A DNA stretch of 49,115 bases from a virus: positions 1-49,115 of IMG/VR virus record IMGVR_UViG_3300030202_002850, one strand, 5' to 3'. Numbering within the stretch: the first letter of the stretch is position 1; each line of letters starts with the position of its first letter. Of this stretch, positions 29,661-39,233 are shown piece after piece. The position numbers were made by a program, and so were the translations under genes. The notes beneath the pieces are model-generated. The model had not been told where the DNA came from, searched no databases, and was given only the letters and a program-made list of their open reading frames with translations.

Positions 29661-31663
29661 TAAATTAAATCCTCAATAATTAAATAATTCTTAGAAAGCC
29701 TATCTGTTGCTATAGCCATTGCCTGTTCTCCTGAGATTTCTGGAGATTCGACTTGTTTAAGATAAGCTGGTAGCAAAACATTCATTGCATATTCTTTTGT
29801 TACAGGAGCTTTATTTGCTCCAAACTTGCCATACTCATAAGGATCAAGCATTGGAATGCTTTTTGAATCAGTGCTAAGAAGGGGCTTCCCAGTAAAAACT
29901 GTCCCGTAAGCTCCTTGTATAGCCTGAATAGGAAGCTTTCCTATGCCAGCAGCCATGCCTCCTAAATTAGTCCAAGCTTTACTTCCTTGATGTAGATTAC
30001 TTCCAGATATAGTAGTTCCCCCTCTTTGGAACCAGTTTCCAGATGGATCAAACATACCTTCATCTCCCTGAATTGTTGGTGGAGTACCCATTATCTCTTC
30101 TGGTGTTTGGCCTTGGGCTAAACGCTCTTGAACCTCAGAAGTTATTTTATTATCTCCTGTTTGGAATCCAACCATTTCATCTGGCAGTGGTGGTGGCTCG
30201 CTAGAATCTGGTGTTGGCTCTGGTGTTGGCTCTGGTGTTGGAGTCATAGGAGACACAAGATCAGCCGCTCCTTGCCCTATGTTATATAAACTGTTCGGTA
30301 TTCCGCCCTCGCTTACATTCTGAACTTGATCTCCGTAATAATAGTTAGGGTCGTCTGAAAAATCACCCGGCTCTAATGGGAAAACTTGTCCTGTTTTTTC
30401 GTCAACCACACCAGTAAATCGATCACCAACCATTCCTTTAGTTGGGAACAAAAACTTACTTGGCTCTTTGAGTGATTTTGCGAATCTTGGGTTACGAAGA
30501 TCTCCCATTATAAACTTGCCGTACTGTTTATCTCCCAACAATTTACCAATGCTTTCAGAATCTTCAGCGGCATCGTTTATCCACTGATCAGTGGTATCAA
30601 CTTCTAATATAGCTTCATCACGACTTTTACCACCCTCTATAAGTTCTTCTATTTTATCTGCTCTTGCTTGACCTAGCAGCCTCCCGTATTCACGTTCAAC
30701 ATATGCAGAATCTTGATTCATTCGCTCAGCTTCTAAGTTCTGATTTCTCATAAGCTCATTAAGCCTGTACTTATCTTGCATTGTAAGCTGAGAAATGTTT
30801 TCAGGTTCTTTTGAATAAGTATATAGCGAGCGAGGGTTGTTCTTTATAATGTCTTCAACCGCCTTGATTTGATCATCTCTTAGAGATTGATCTACTTTCG
30901 CTTGTTCTTCTTCTGTTGTTTTATTAAAAGCATCAAAACCTCCAACTGCTTGAGTTATATCTAATGGATTTTTAACACCAGACTTATCAAGCATATTAAC
31001 AAACTGATCTCTAGACATATCAGAATAGTAACCCTTGGAAGCATTATCCATTAATTGCTTCATTCGATTAGACTGGGCTGTTCTACTAGCTGATCTGCTT
31101 GCTGTTGCTTGCCTCTTTAAAGCAGCATCTCTTTTTTGTGCAATTGAAGCAGCCCTATAAGCATTAAGTTGCCTTTGCTGCGCCATGCTTTGTTGGCGAG
31201 CTAAGGCTTTATCTCTTTCAGAGATGCGAAGCGCTCTTTCTTTTTCAAAGATCTGCCTAGCTACAGCGGCATTCTTTTGTGACTGAGCTTGCTCTTGCTG
31301 CCTTTCTGCTCCTTTTTCTTTTCGATAAGAATCAAACCCTTCTGCGCTAGGAGTTATTCCAAATGAATTCGCATATGAATTATAATCCTCTAAATCTTGT
31401 GTGTCCCTTGCCTCCTTGCCTACCGCTAAAGCTTCCTCGAAAGAGTCATAAGCTATACCCGGAGTGAATGCTGAAAAAAACTTTTGGTTAGTATTAAACC
31501 CTTGCTCACTAGGAGTATTGGAGTAGCCTAAATTAGATGAAGCAAAGTTACTCCCTCCAAATCTGCCAGTGCCTCCAGTACTTGTGCCAAACATAGGCTT
31601 ATAGTCTTTCATGTACGGACGCTTATAAGCAGTCCTTCTTAGGATTTCATCAAAAGTTGCCAT
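29660..31663 (-). CDS. Internal virion / ejection-type protein
   Basis: A 667-residue protein. Residues about 120-200 are an Arg/Gln/Ala-rich coiled coil (QQEQAQSQKNAAVARQIF, RQQSMAQQRQLNAYRA). A middle helical domain (RDQFVNMLDKSGVKN) and a Pro/Thr-rich segment (TPTPEPTPEPTPDS) follow. Such coiled-coil proteins beside a giant ORF are typical of podoviral internal core proteins that form the ejection channel. Start and stop overlap both neighbours as TAATG, so translation is coupled. The assignment is by position and shape. Confidence 0.65.
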   Translation of the reverse strand: MATFDEILRRTAYKRPYMKDYKPMFGTSTGGTGRFGGSNFASSNLGYSNTPSEQGFNTNQKFFSAFTPGIAYDSFEEALAVGKEARDTQDLEDYNSYANSFGITPSAEGFDSYRKEKGAERQQEQAQSQKNAAVARQIFEKERALRISERDKALARQQSMAQQRQLNAYRAASIAQKRDAALKRQATASRSASRTAQSNRMKQLMDNASKGYYSDMSRDQFVNMLDKSGVKNPLDITQAVGGFDAFNKTTEEEQAKVDQSLRDDQIKAVEDIIKNNPRSLYTYSKEPENISQLTMQDKYRLNELMRNQNLEAERMNQDSAYVEREYGRLLGQARADKIEELIEGGKSRDEAILEVDTTDQWINDAAEDSESIGKLLGDKQYGKFIMGDLRNPRFAKSLKEPSKFLFPTKGMVGDRFTGVVDEKTGQVFPLEPGDFSDDPNYYYGDQVQNVSEGGIPNSLYNIGQGAADLVSPMTPTPEPTPEPTPDSSEPPPLPDEMVGFQTGDNKITSEVQERLAQGQTPEEIMGTPPTIQGDEGMFDPSGNWFQRGGTTISGSNLHQGSKAWTNLGGMAAGIGKLPIQAIQGAYGTVFTGKPLLSTDSKSIPMLDPYEYGKFGANKAPVTKEYAMNVLLPAYLKQVESPEISGEQAMAIATDRLSKNYLIIEDLI

Positions 31664-32589
31664 TATACTTGCCTTAAAACTTTAGGGTATGTGTTGACTG
31701 GCTCTGCATATTGATAGCCATAAAGGTTATTTACAGGGTTAACTCCGTACCCTAAAAAGGGCCGACTAGGAAACCTTGCAAAAGGTTCAGATTGATTCAT
31801 GTCATATGCATAACCATCACCCGGAACAACCATAGGCTCCATACCTTGAGCCTGAAGTGCTGCTTGATATTCTTGTTGTTGTGTAAATTCTGGTGTTTCT
31901 GCTAATTGGTAAACAGTGTTAGCCCTATCTGCTGCGCCTAACTGACCTAATAAACCAGCTTGTTGACCTAGAAGCCCAAGCCTAGCTTGTTCCCCCATTA
32001 GCTCTCTACCAGCCAGCCTGTCGTATATCCCCTGCCTTTGACCAACTGCTCCACTCCTAAGCCTATTGAGGTAATCAAAGTCCGCCCTCCTCTGGTCGGC
32101 CATACGATTAGCAATATCAGTTTCTATTGCTAGGTTTCGATCCAAGGCCATTCTGTCCAACCTACTTGAAGCGCCGCCCCTGCTTCTAAAGCCTGAAAGT
32201 TTTAAATCTCTTCGGGCATTTTGTCTTGCTAAGTCACCAGCACGACGAAGCGCGTCAGCAGAATCATTGCGAATATCAGATAAGTTAGACTCTGCTGTGC
32301 CATCAAAATAACTTGATAAGTAATCGGACTCTTGACCAGCAAACTGCTTTGCTTTGCCTTGGTTTAAAGCGTTATCGTAATTTCGTAGAGTTCTGTCAGT
32401 AGATTTTTGATCCCCAACATTACCCATTATCCCCCTTATCTTGTCAGATAAATCGCCTGACTTTTTATTTTCTATGATTTGGTAAGGATTTTGAGTCTGA
32501 CTAGGCTGGTCAGATTGGATTCCACTTACAGGCTGGGCAATCATATTGCCTCCGCGCTGGTTCTTTTTAAGCCTGTCAAATACAGCCAT
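31663..32589 (-). CDS. Small internal virion-type protein
   Basis: A 308-residue protein, rich in Arg/Gln/Gly, with a long helical middle (ADALRRAGDLARQNARRDLKL, split at ADALRRAGDLARQ, and RLGLLGQQAGLLGQLGAADRA) and a Tyr/Pro-rich C-terminus. The amphipathic glutamine/leucine helix fits an ejection or core protein. Its stop overlaps the start of the 667-residue gene. No catalytic motif. It starts about 37 bases after the 254-residue gene ends. Confidence 0.6.
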   Translation of the reverse strand: MAVFDRLKKNQRGGNMIAQPVSGIQSDQPSQTQNPYQIIENKKSGDLSDKIRGIMGNVGDQKSTDRTLRNYDNALNQGKAKQFAGQESDYLSSYFDGTAESNLSDIRNDSADALRRAGDLARQNARRDLKLSGFRSRGGASSRLDRMALDRNLAIETDIANRMADQRRADFDYLNRLRSGAVGQRQGIYDRLAGRELMGEQARLGLLGQQAGLLGQLGAADRANTVYQLAETPEFTQQQEYQAALQAQGMEPMVVPGDGYAYDMNQSEPFARFPSRPFLGYGVNPVNNLYGYQYAEPVNTYPKVLRQV

Positions 32590-32625
32590 AACAGCCGAAT
32601 TTTATCACAAGCACATATGAACTAG

Positions 32626-33390
32626 CTAATTACCTTTAAGTATATTTTCAACAGAAACAACCCAGTCATCTAAAGCCTTACTGTACTCTTGTATTTCTGG
32701 GTCAGTAGATCGATGGAATTTATCTATAATATCGTCACTCCACTTCGGCATAAACGGAACAACTGGTATGGCAATATCAGCAGAAATATTTTGAGAGTCT
32801 TGCGATTGAGATCCTGTAGATGAACCAGAAAAATCCTCATACTTGTATGCAGCTATAGCATAATAATTTGTTGGAGCTTGAGGGTATTCAAATGCTGTTC
32901 CTTCGAGACCGTTTATGTCACTTAACAAAGATGTGTAAACAGAAATTCTTGGCCTCTCTTCTTTATACTCCTTAATGTAAAAACTCCCACCATTGGTTAT
33001 AAAGGTATCAAGCCAATATTTAAGAAACAGATATTCGTATTCATTTAGTTTTCTTCTTGCTGCAAATGTTAGAATAACTATGACATGTCCTCCCCAGTTT
33101 ACAGGGCCACCCCAAACTCCGCTTTTACTTTGCCCGGTGCTTCTTGGTCTTCTTTGATTCCAAGGACTGCTTAGCTTTATGTTGAATCCATTCCTCGACC
33201 TTCTCCACTCATCATATGAATTATTAGGCTCAACACTAGAAGCGTAATCTGCATATTCATTAAGCAAATCTAACTCCTCATTAGTCCACGCATTGCTATT
33301 AACCATCCTGTCCCAAGATTCTACAAGGTTTTTTGTTTGGTTATCGGTAAGGGCATCAGCCCACATGCTATAAATTAACTCATCTGGCAT
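32626..33390 (-). CDS. Virion-associated hypothetical protein with shared C-terminal tail
   Basis: A 254-residue protein. The middle is beta-rich with aromatic residues (GGPVNWGGHVIVILTF, WLDTFITNGGSFYIKEY). Near the end SPAIPVVPFMPKW is followed by a helix EYSKALDDWVVSVENILKG. The upstream protein (33390-33881) ends with a similar Pro-rich stretch and EEELQEWVKSVQDNL, so the two share a C-terminal module. Coupled by TAATG overlap at 33390. The function is unknown; a tail or head-completion role is likely by position. Confidence 0.6.
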   Translation of the reverse strand: MPDELIYSMWADALTDNQTKNLVESWDRMVNSNAWTNEELDLLNEYADYASSVEPNNSYDEWRRSRNGFNIKLSSPWNQRRPRSTGQSKSGVWGGPVNWGGHVIVILTFAARRKLNEYEYLFLKYWLDTFITNGGSFYIKEYKEERPRISVYTSLLSDINGLEGTAFEYPQAPTNYYAIAAYKYEDFSGSSTGSQSQDSQNISADIAIPVVPFMPKWSDDIIDKFHRSTDPEIQEYSKALDDWVVSVENILKGN

Positions 33391-33881
33391 TAGCTTAAAT
33401 TGTCTTGAACAGATTTAACCCATTCTTGCAACTCTTCCTCATATTTATTCCAGTCTTTTAATAATTCTGGGAACTTCACCTTCACTCCGTGAGGCACTCT
33501 AGGGAATTCTGGCAAGGGGTTTTTCAAAGCTTTAGATTTTACAGGGGCAAACCTAGCAAAAACTCCACCACCTCTATTTGATCCACCACCTCCAGAAGAG
33601 ACATTTAAAAAATCAGAAAGCTTTTCATCAATAAAATGAACATATGATCTTGTTATACCATCTTCAAGAAGTTCATAGATTTGCCCATTATATAAATCTA
33701 AATACAATGGAGGCGCTTCTGTTCCTCTACCCGGAAAGTCTATCTTATAATCGTTATCTGGATTAGATAAAAACCAAAGCCGCCTTATCTCGTCAGACGT
33801 TAGCGGCCTTGCCCTTGCTTGATCAATAAGGGAATCAATAGTTCCCCTGTCTTCAGCATTAAGATTTCTTAGTCTCGGCAT
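33390..33881 (-). CDS. Virion-associated hypothetical protein
   Basis: A 163-residue protein. It has a helical N-terminus (GTIDSLIDQARARPLTSDEI), a central strand-rich part (PPLYLDLYNGQIYELL), a Gly/Ser linker (SSGGGGSNRGGG) and a Pro-rich segment leading to the tail KYEEELQEWVKSVQDNL that resembles the end of the next protein. It overlaps the upstream gene by 23 bases. Probably a small virion or assembly protein. Confidence 0.55.
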   Translation of the reverse strand: MPRLRNLNAEDRGTIDSLIDQARARPLTSDEIRRLWFLSNPDNDYKIDFPGRGTEAPPLYLDLYNGQIYELLEDGITRSYVHFIDEKLSDFLNVSSGGGGSNRGGGVFARFAPVKSKALKNPLPEFPRVPHGVKVKFPELLKDWNKYEEELQEWVKSVQDNLS

Positions 33882-35853
33882 ATAACCTAATTGCGCTTAA
33901 CTCAAACTGACCATCAGTACCATACACTGATATCTGGTAATAAATGTTTCTACCCCTTGTGTAACACGGCCAATTCAATTCTTCATTAGCCCTAGTTCCA
34001 TCTTCTTTGTGGGCTTTACTTCCTTTATCGGTAACGCACTTAATATTCTTACTAACAGGGTCAGTCCAGACAAGACCACACCCTAAAGTTTTCGTATTAG
34101 AATCCACAGCTTGTGCTGATTGACCAACAATTAAATCAATTCCACCGCCGTTAGACGCATGTTCAAATTCAAGAATAAACGTCCTTAAAAGTTTTTCATG
34201 TTGAGGGCTATTGAGCCTTAAAGCTGGGCTTCTTAGTAAAGACCTGAAATCAGTTTCTTCATATGTTCCGCATCCAGATTTTGATATGCATTTAGTTCTT
34301 GTAAAGCTACCTCCATCAGCCTTTAAACAATTGTCTGTAGCATAAGACATAACAAAAACCGCTTCTTCATCACAAGTATCAGAACAAAGATCAGCAAATT
34401 TTTGATTTGCTAATTTAGTAAACAAGCTTCCAGAGGCTGCGGCTCCAAATAAATCTTCTGATGTCGTAGTGTCTGAGTCGTATTCAGTATTATATACCTT
34501 TGCTGTTGTTGAATAAATACTATCAATAGCAGGGGAACATAATGTAGTGCTAAAATTATCAGAACCATCACAATTACTTGGGCCTTCAGGGGTTTCCCTA
34601 AAGCTTGCAATTTTAGCCTCAGTACACACGCAATTGTTTATTAAAAATTCACCAAGGCTTGTGTAAGATTTAGATGTATGAGTAACAAAATCATGGAAAC
34701 CAGCATCCATGTAAGAAACGTGCTGATGTTTAATATTAATAATAATTGTTTTTGAATTTTTTGTTGATCCTTTTTCTGGCCAACTAATCCAAACTTCATC
34801 TGTAAGAGAATTGAAAGACGCTACAGGAAGATCACATAAGTCAGAATTAATATCATTCACAATAATACTACTAGCAACATGCAACCAGTCTGGCTTATCT
34901 GGTTTTGCTCTATACGCATTATAAAAGTACACACCATCTCTCCCTAAGTAAAAATGATTATCACCCGCTGCAATCAATGTGTTCTTATAAAAGGGAAGAG
35001 AGTTTCCATTGTCTTCATCTGTATATCTTTTACGAAAAGAAAGAACATCTGTGCCTGTTCCTCCAGCAATATCGAACTGCCATATTCCTCTTTCAGTGTA
35101 AACAAGAAGTGAATTTGCTATAGGCTCCATGCCCACAATGTTCTCACCATGTCCAAGGTCTTGATACCCAGCAAGAGAATCGTCCACTTCAGCTTCAACT
35201 CTTAAAGGGTTTTTAAAGTCACTCCAAACAAGTCTATCGGGTATCCATTCATTGTGTTCATGCACATTTCCGTAGAACATTAACCCTCTCCATTCTTTAA
35301 TATGCTTGATTCTATTTAAACCAACAGCCGAGAATCCTTCTATTTCTTTTACAGAGTTAACATTGCTTGAGCTTGTTCCTTCTACTGGTTGATCTATATT
35401 CCAGTAATAAGGTTTAGAGGATTCATTTACAAAGACACAATGATTACCAAGATAAGCAACTTTCCATCTTCCAGAGCCACCTAGTTCATCACCAATTATT
35501 TTCCAATTTTTTGTTTTAGGGTTGTACGAGTAAAGGCGAGATTTAGTTCCAGCTATCAACTTCCCAAAGCCTTCTGTAGTTTTTACTTGCTCAACCAGTG
35601 TAATATCTTCTTCGACTGCATTAGAGTTTGATGACTTGGAAAGAAGCTGATCCCTCAAATCAGAGTTAACCCCGGCAGTAGGGAACAACTTAGTCCAACC
35701 CTTTGATCTTTCAAGAGTCCCTGCTGCGTTCACCCTAAAGTTTTGAACCCATCTATGCGCCCCAGCAACTACACTATCTGGTGATGTTTGAGGGTCTAAA
35801 GGCCCAGTTAAAGGTCTAATCTCGTATAATTTAGCTCTTGGTGAAACTTGCAT
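33859..35853 (-). CDS. Propeller-like tail / stabilisation protein
   Basis: A 664-residue beta-rich protein. The N-terminus (VSPRAKLYEIRPLTGPLDPQTSPDSV in parts, then RVNAAGTLERSKGW) and repeated blade-like strands (FGKLIAGTKSRLYSYN, WKVAYLGNHCVFVNE, LVYTERGIWQFDI) resemble phage head-tail stabilisation proteins of the P22 gp10 kind. Residues about 405-515 hold at least 14 cysteines (CVCTEAK, CSDTCDEE, KCISKSGCG), unusual for an intracellular virion protein and perhaps disulfide-bonded. The start abuts a palindromic box with no Shine-Dalgarno. Confidence 0.6.
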   Translation of the reverse strand: MQVSPRAKLYEIRPLTGPLDPQTSPDSVVAGAHRWVQNFRVNAAGTLERSKGWTKLFPTAGVNSDLRDQLLSKSSNSNAVEEDITLVEQVKTTEGFGKLIAGTKSRLYSYNPKTKNWKIIGDELGGSGRWKVAYLGNHCVFVNESSKPYYWNIDQPVEGTSSSNVNSVKEIEGFSAVGLNRIKHIKEWRGLMFYGNVHEHNEWIPDRLVWSDFKNPLRVEAEVDDSLAGYQDLGHGENIVGMEPIANSLLVYTERGIWQFDIAGGTGTDVLSFRKRYTDEDNGNSLPFYKNTLIAAGDNHFYLGRDGVYFYNAYRAKPDKPDWLHVASSIIVNDINSDLCDLPVASFNSLTDEVWISWPEKGSTKNSKTIIINIKHQHVSYMDAGFHDFVTHTSKSYTSLGEFLINNCVCTEAKIASFRETPEGPSNCDGSDNFSTTLCSPAIDSIYSTTAKVYNTEYDSDTTTSEDLFGAAASGSLFTKLANQKFADLCSDTCDEEAVFVMSYATDNCLKADGGSFTRTKCISKSGCGTYEETDFRSLLRSPALRLNSPQHEKLLRTFILEFEHASNGGGIDLIVGQSAQAVDSNTKTLGCGLVWTDPVSKNIKCVTDKGSKAHKEDGTRANEELNWPCYTRGRNIYYQISVYGTDGQFELSAIRLYAETKKS

Positions 35854-35873
35854 AATATCTGGCCCAGTTATTT
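35853..35873 (-). repeat. Palindromic box, minus orientation, stop-to-start linker
   Basis: Read on the minus strand: AAATAACTGG, centre G, CCAGATATTA, ending on the A of the ATG at 35853 and beginning in the stop of the 673-residue gene. Same sense relative to transcription as the plus-strand copies. Confidence 0.9.
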
Positions 35874-37893
35874 AATAATCATTTTGAGCAGTAGAAGAAT
35901 AAGTAATCCAAGCTGCGCCCCCAAATGCATGCCCCCCCTTAGCATATGGAGCAATATTTTCTTTTGTTGACCCAATTGATCCAGAACCCCCGGAACCCGG
36001 AGCGCCTAAATCAAATCCATTAGATGGCCTACCGAATTTATTTGCATCAGCACTGCCCGGACTATTGAACGAAGGCTTAGCTGAATCCCAAATGTAACCA
36101 CCAACTCCAGCATCTCCGCCTAGTGATGTCCCTTTTTGACCAGAAGTACTATCAGTTCCAGACGTACCAGCATATTCAAGTTTTCCTACTGCTGATGCAG
36201 TCCCAAGTTTTGCGCCTGTATTTAAAGTGCAAACCCCTGTTGCTCCAACTGATCTATTTGTTGTTGATGCAGCCCCAAGCTTCGCTCCTCCGTCACCGCC
36301 TCGACCAGTAAAGTCGCTAGTTACATCTTTGTAGCCGCCACCTTTACCATGAGAAACTCTTGCAACTTCTTGCCAGTTGTTACTGCTTGTAAATATCTCT
36401 AAAACTGTCACATAACCACTACCGCTTCCGTTGTTTGTAGCGTTTGAATCACTTGCATGAGGCTCTCCAGCTTTAGGCTCAGTAGCAGCATTTGCTCTGC
36501 CCTCTCCTCCTCTGTTAAACGGAAGCACCTGAGATAAGTGATCCGCTCCAGACATTGAGTTTGTAGTTTGGTTTCTTGCTGCGTAATCAACTAATGCGCC
36601 AGCACTGTCTAATGTTCTGCACCTTACTTTAGATACGCCGTTTGTTCCATCAACACTTGAATTCAAAATATTGAAAGAAGCAATAAGCAATGCTCCACCT
36701 CCTCCGCCAGCACCCGGAATGTTTAATGCAACCTCATCAGAAGTTTTATTAAGTTTACCGTAGGAAGCAACAGACTGCCCTGTTGGGGTAAATGTAGTCC
36801 TTGCCGCCGAAACAGAATGAGCAACATAATCCGTACCTTTAATCTTAACAGTTTTGGAATTCACATATTCACTTACAACATAAAGACCATCCCAAGAAGT
36901 GCCTCCGTTTGAATCGATTGATTCTGTTAACCTTAATTGATCTCCTCTAGAAAAACCATGATCAGTGTAAGTTTCAAAAGTTGTTTCTGTTCCAGTGTCA
37001 TTTAAGTTTTTAATAAACGGTGAGTCATAAGTCTGAACTACATAATCTCCTCCACCAGCGCCACCACCTCCACCACCTCTAAGAACAACTCGCATAAAGC
37101 TTTTACCAGAGGGAACGGTTTGCTCATTCCCAGACCATAAAAGCTCATCGGAGTTGCCAGAAGATGAATAGCTAGTTGGATACTTAGCAAAAGCTTTTAC
37201 ATAATTGCTTAATGCCCCAGTTATGGTTTGATCAGTATCAAGATTCCTCCCTACAACCCAATAATGGTATAGAGTTTGGCTATCAACCTGACTCCCTGTG
37301 AAGTCAATACCGCCTTTACCGTCATAAATAGGGCCACCATTTATATCAACATACAAACAAGTGTTATCTTGCTTTCTGTGATACAAATAACCATCACTTG
37401 TTGTTCCTGTACCTTCAATTAATTGTTGGCCTTTCTGTATTCCTCCCCCACTCGGAGATATATCTTTTCTTAGCCTAGTTGCAAGCGTAGGAACTTCAGC
37501 ATCTGTTAATGTTGGCTTTGAATCTGTTGGTTTATATCTATATATATCGTAATGAGTTGCATTGCCAACATTATTCCATATTAAAGGTATGCCCCCGTCA
37601 TGCCTAAGCCCAGCAATTGTTTTAAGTATTGGCTTCTTTATTCTTCCTCCACCACTAGAGCCTGAACCCGGATTTGGGTCTACAGTTTCATCTACAGATT
37701 CACAATCAATAGCGCATACATCGTCCTTGAAGCTCTCTGTTAGATTTCCATCTTCATCCCAAATGTAAGCAACAAATTCATATACTTGTTTTGGGAAGTC
37801 AACCAGCACCCTTTTTAACCTATCACACACGGTTGGTGCATCCATGTTAGGTAACTTGTCTTTTAGATTGTTTGGTGTAATCGGACTAGGCAT
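35872..37893 (-). CDS. Glycine-rich tail adhesin with conserved N-terminal anchor
   Basis: A 673-residue protein. Residues 1-75 (MPSPITPNNLKDKLP...DEDGNLTESFKDDVCAID) are related to the N-terminus of the next upstream protein and likely bind the same tail part. A module with HGFSRGDQLRL and YVVSEYVNSKTVKI resembles the HGF-GD insert in the VWA protein. The rest has Gly-rich blocks (RGGGGGGAGGGDY, GAGGGGGALL, GSGGSGSIGS), similar in style to glycine-rich receptor-binding adhesins. The likely role is host recognition. A palindromic box begins on its stop codon. Confidence 0.6.
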   Translation of the reverse strand: MPSPITPNNLKDKLPNMDAPTVCDRLKRVLVDFPKQVYEFVAYIWDEDGNLTESFKDDVCAIDCESVDETVDPNPGSGSSGGGRIKKPILKTIAGLRHDGGIPLIWNNVGNATHYDIYRYKPTDSKPTLTDAEVPTLATRLRKDISPSGGGIQKGQQLIEGTGTTSDGYLYHRKQDNTCLYVDINGGPIYDGKGGIDFTGSQVDSQTLYHYWVVGRNLDTDQTITGALSNYVKAFAKYPTSYSSSGNSDELLWSGNEQTVPSGKSFMRVVLRGGGGGGAGGGDYVVQTYDSPFIKNLNDTGTETTFETYTDHGFSRGDQLRLTESIDSNGGTSWDGLYVVSEYVNSKTVKIKGTDYVAHSVSAARTTFTPTGQSVASYGKLNKTSDEVALNIPGAGGGGGALLIASFNILNSSVDGTNGVSKVRCRTLDSAGALVDYAARNQTTNSMSGADHLSQVLPFNRGGEGRANAATEPKAGEPHASDSNATNNGSGSGYVTVLEIFTSSNNWQEVARVSHGKGGGYKDVTSDFTGRGGDGGAKLGAASTTNRSVGATGVCTLNTGAKLGTASAVGKLEYAGTSGTDSTSGQKGTSLGGDAGVGGYIWDSAKPSFNSPGSADANKFGRPSNGFDLGAPGSGGSGSIGSTKENIAPYAKGGHAFGGAAWITYSSTAQNDY

Positions 37894-37895
37894 TT

Positions 37896-39233
37896 TTATT
37901 TCTTTCCTTGGTAGTTATCAAAAAATATTCTTCCTCTATCTATAACCCAATTTTTAAGGTAATTAGGAAAAAAAGGTCTTTGGTTTGTGTTTCTATTTGT
38001 CCACAAAAATTGCAACGAATCCATACCAGAAAAACTACCTGAATCTATGGCATTGTAATAACAACCTTCAGGGTCTTCATCTAACCATCTCTCTTCAAAG
38101 ATAGTTAAAACAGTATTCCAGCCATATGAGTTAGCGTAACCCAAGCCATAGGGCAATGGTGTCTCGTTTCCTTCAAGGTAATCTCCAGTAAAAAGTCTTG
38201 ATGATTCCGCTAACCCTTTATTGAAAACAGAAACTCTTATTCCGCCAATTTTTGTTAAAACAGATTGATGTATATTTCTCTCACCTTGCTTGATGTGGGT
38301 AGGAAAGTGCCTGTTTTCGTTTTTGTTTATTTGGTCTGCTGAATTTTCTTCACGAACAATTAAACCGCCTTCATTAGTAATTTTTAAATTCAAAGAAAAA
38401 TTAGAAAAGAAATAATCAGTATCAAAAGTGCTTGATTCTTTTCTTAAAGCACCCCTCAAGTCTGTAACAATAAGTCTAGCCATCCAGAAATCATTGTTCT
38501 TCATCAAGAAATCAACTTTCTTTACATTACATAATTCAACCTGACCGACTAAATGGTGATTACTTTTCCCTTTGTTGTCTATCAGCTTAGGTGTTTGCCC
38601 CCAAATTAAAACTTCAACATGTGGCCAAACATTCCACATTATCCCTGTCTCAACCCCTCCCCCCATATGTTCAGGGTATATAATTTTGTTACCATTTAGG
38701 TCTACTTGAAAGTTGCCAGTACTGTCTTCATCATGTGGACTCTCACTTAATATAATAGGAAGACCATCAAGGACATCAGTAAACTCTTGATTTGATGTTA
38801 AATTAACATCATGCCCAAGGTTTTTAACAACAGCATATCTGGTGTTATTAATACACTTTAAATCAATGTAGTTTTCATTTGTGAGCGCACCGCTAACATT
38901 AAAGTAAGTGAAAGAATTATTATCTTTATCTAATACTTCGTTACAGCATCCAACCTCACCACTCGGAGGGGGAGTACTTGGGGGCGTGTCGTTGGTTCCG
39001 GGGTCTGGGCCTACTTCACCTTCATTTGGGTTTATATTTTTGCCAGCGCAACCAAGACCGCAAAGTTGTTGCTTGAAGTCATCAGTAAAATTTCCATCAG
39101 ATTTGACTATTCCTTTAAACCAACGCCAGAATGTAATAGTAAACTTTAAATACTTTAATAAAGCTTTTGCGACTGTATCTGTTTCCTCTGGGAGATTCTT
39201 CTCAAGTTGAGATGGTTTAATTAGATTAGGCAT
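37896..39233 (-). CDS. Tail protein with conserved N-terminal anchor
   Basis: A 445-residue protein. Residues 1-75 (MPNLIKPSQLEKNLP...SDGNFTDDFKQQLCGLGC) share the pattern MP-I-P-L-LP, DGN-T-FK-C-C with the next gene. A Pro/Gly linker (DPGTNDTPPSTPPPSGEVG) separates it from a beta-rich C-terminal domain of about 340 residues of unknown family (possible lectin- or jellyroll-like strand density, not proven). Probably a second tail fibre or spike that attaches at the same site. It overlaps the glycosyltransferase-like gene by 8 bases. Confidence 0.6.
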   Translation of the reverse strand: MPNLIKPSQLEKNLPEETDTVAKALLKYLKFTITFWRWFKGIVKSDGNFTDDFKQQLCGLGCAGKNINPNEGEVGPDPGTNDTPPSTPPPSGEVGCCNEVLDKDNNSFTYFNVSGALTNENYIDLKCINNTRYAVVKNLGHDVNLTSNQEFTDVLDGLPIILSESPHDEDSTGNFQVDLNGNKIIYPEHMGGGVETGIMWNVWPHVEVLIWGQTPKLIDNKGKSNHHLVGQVELCNVKKVDFLMKNNDFWMARLIVTDLRGALRKESSTFDTDYFFSNFSLNLKITNEGGLIVREENSADQINKNENRHFPTHIKQGERNIHQSVLTKIGGIRVSVFNKGLAESSRLFTGDYLEGNETPLPYGLGYANSYGWNTVLTIFEERWLDEDPEGCYYNAIDSGSFSGMDSLQFLWTNRNTNQRPFFPNYLKNWVIDRGRIFFDNYQGKK

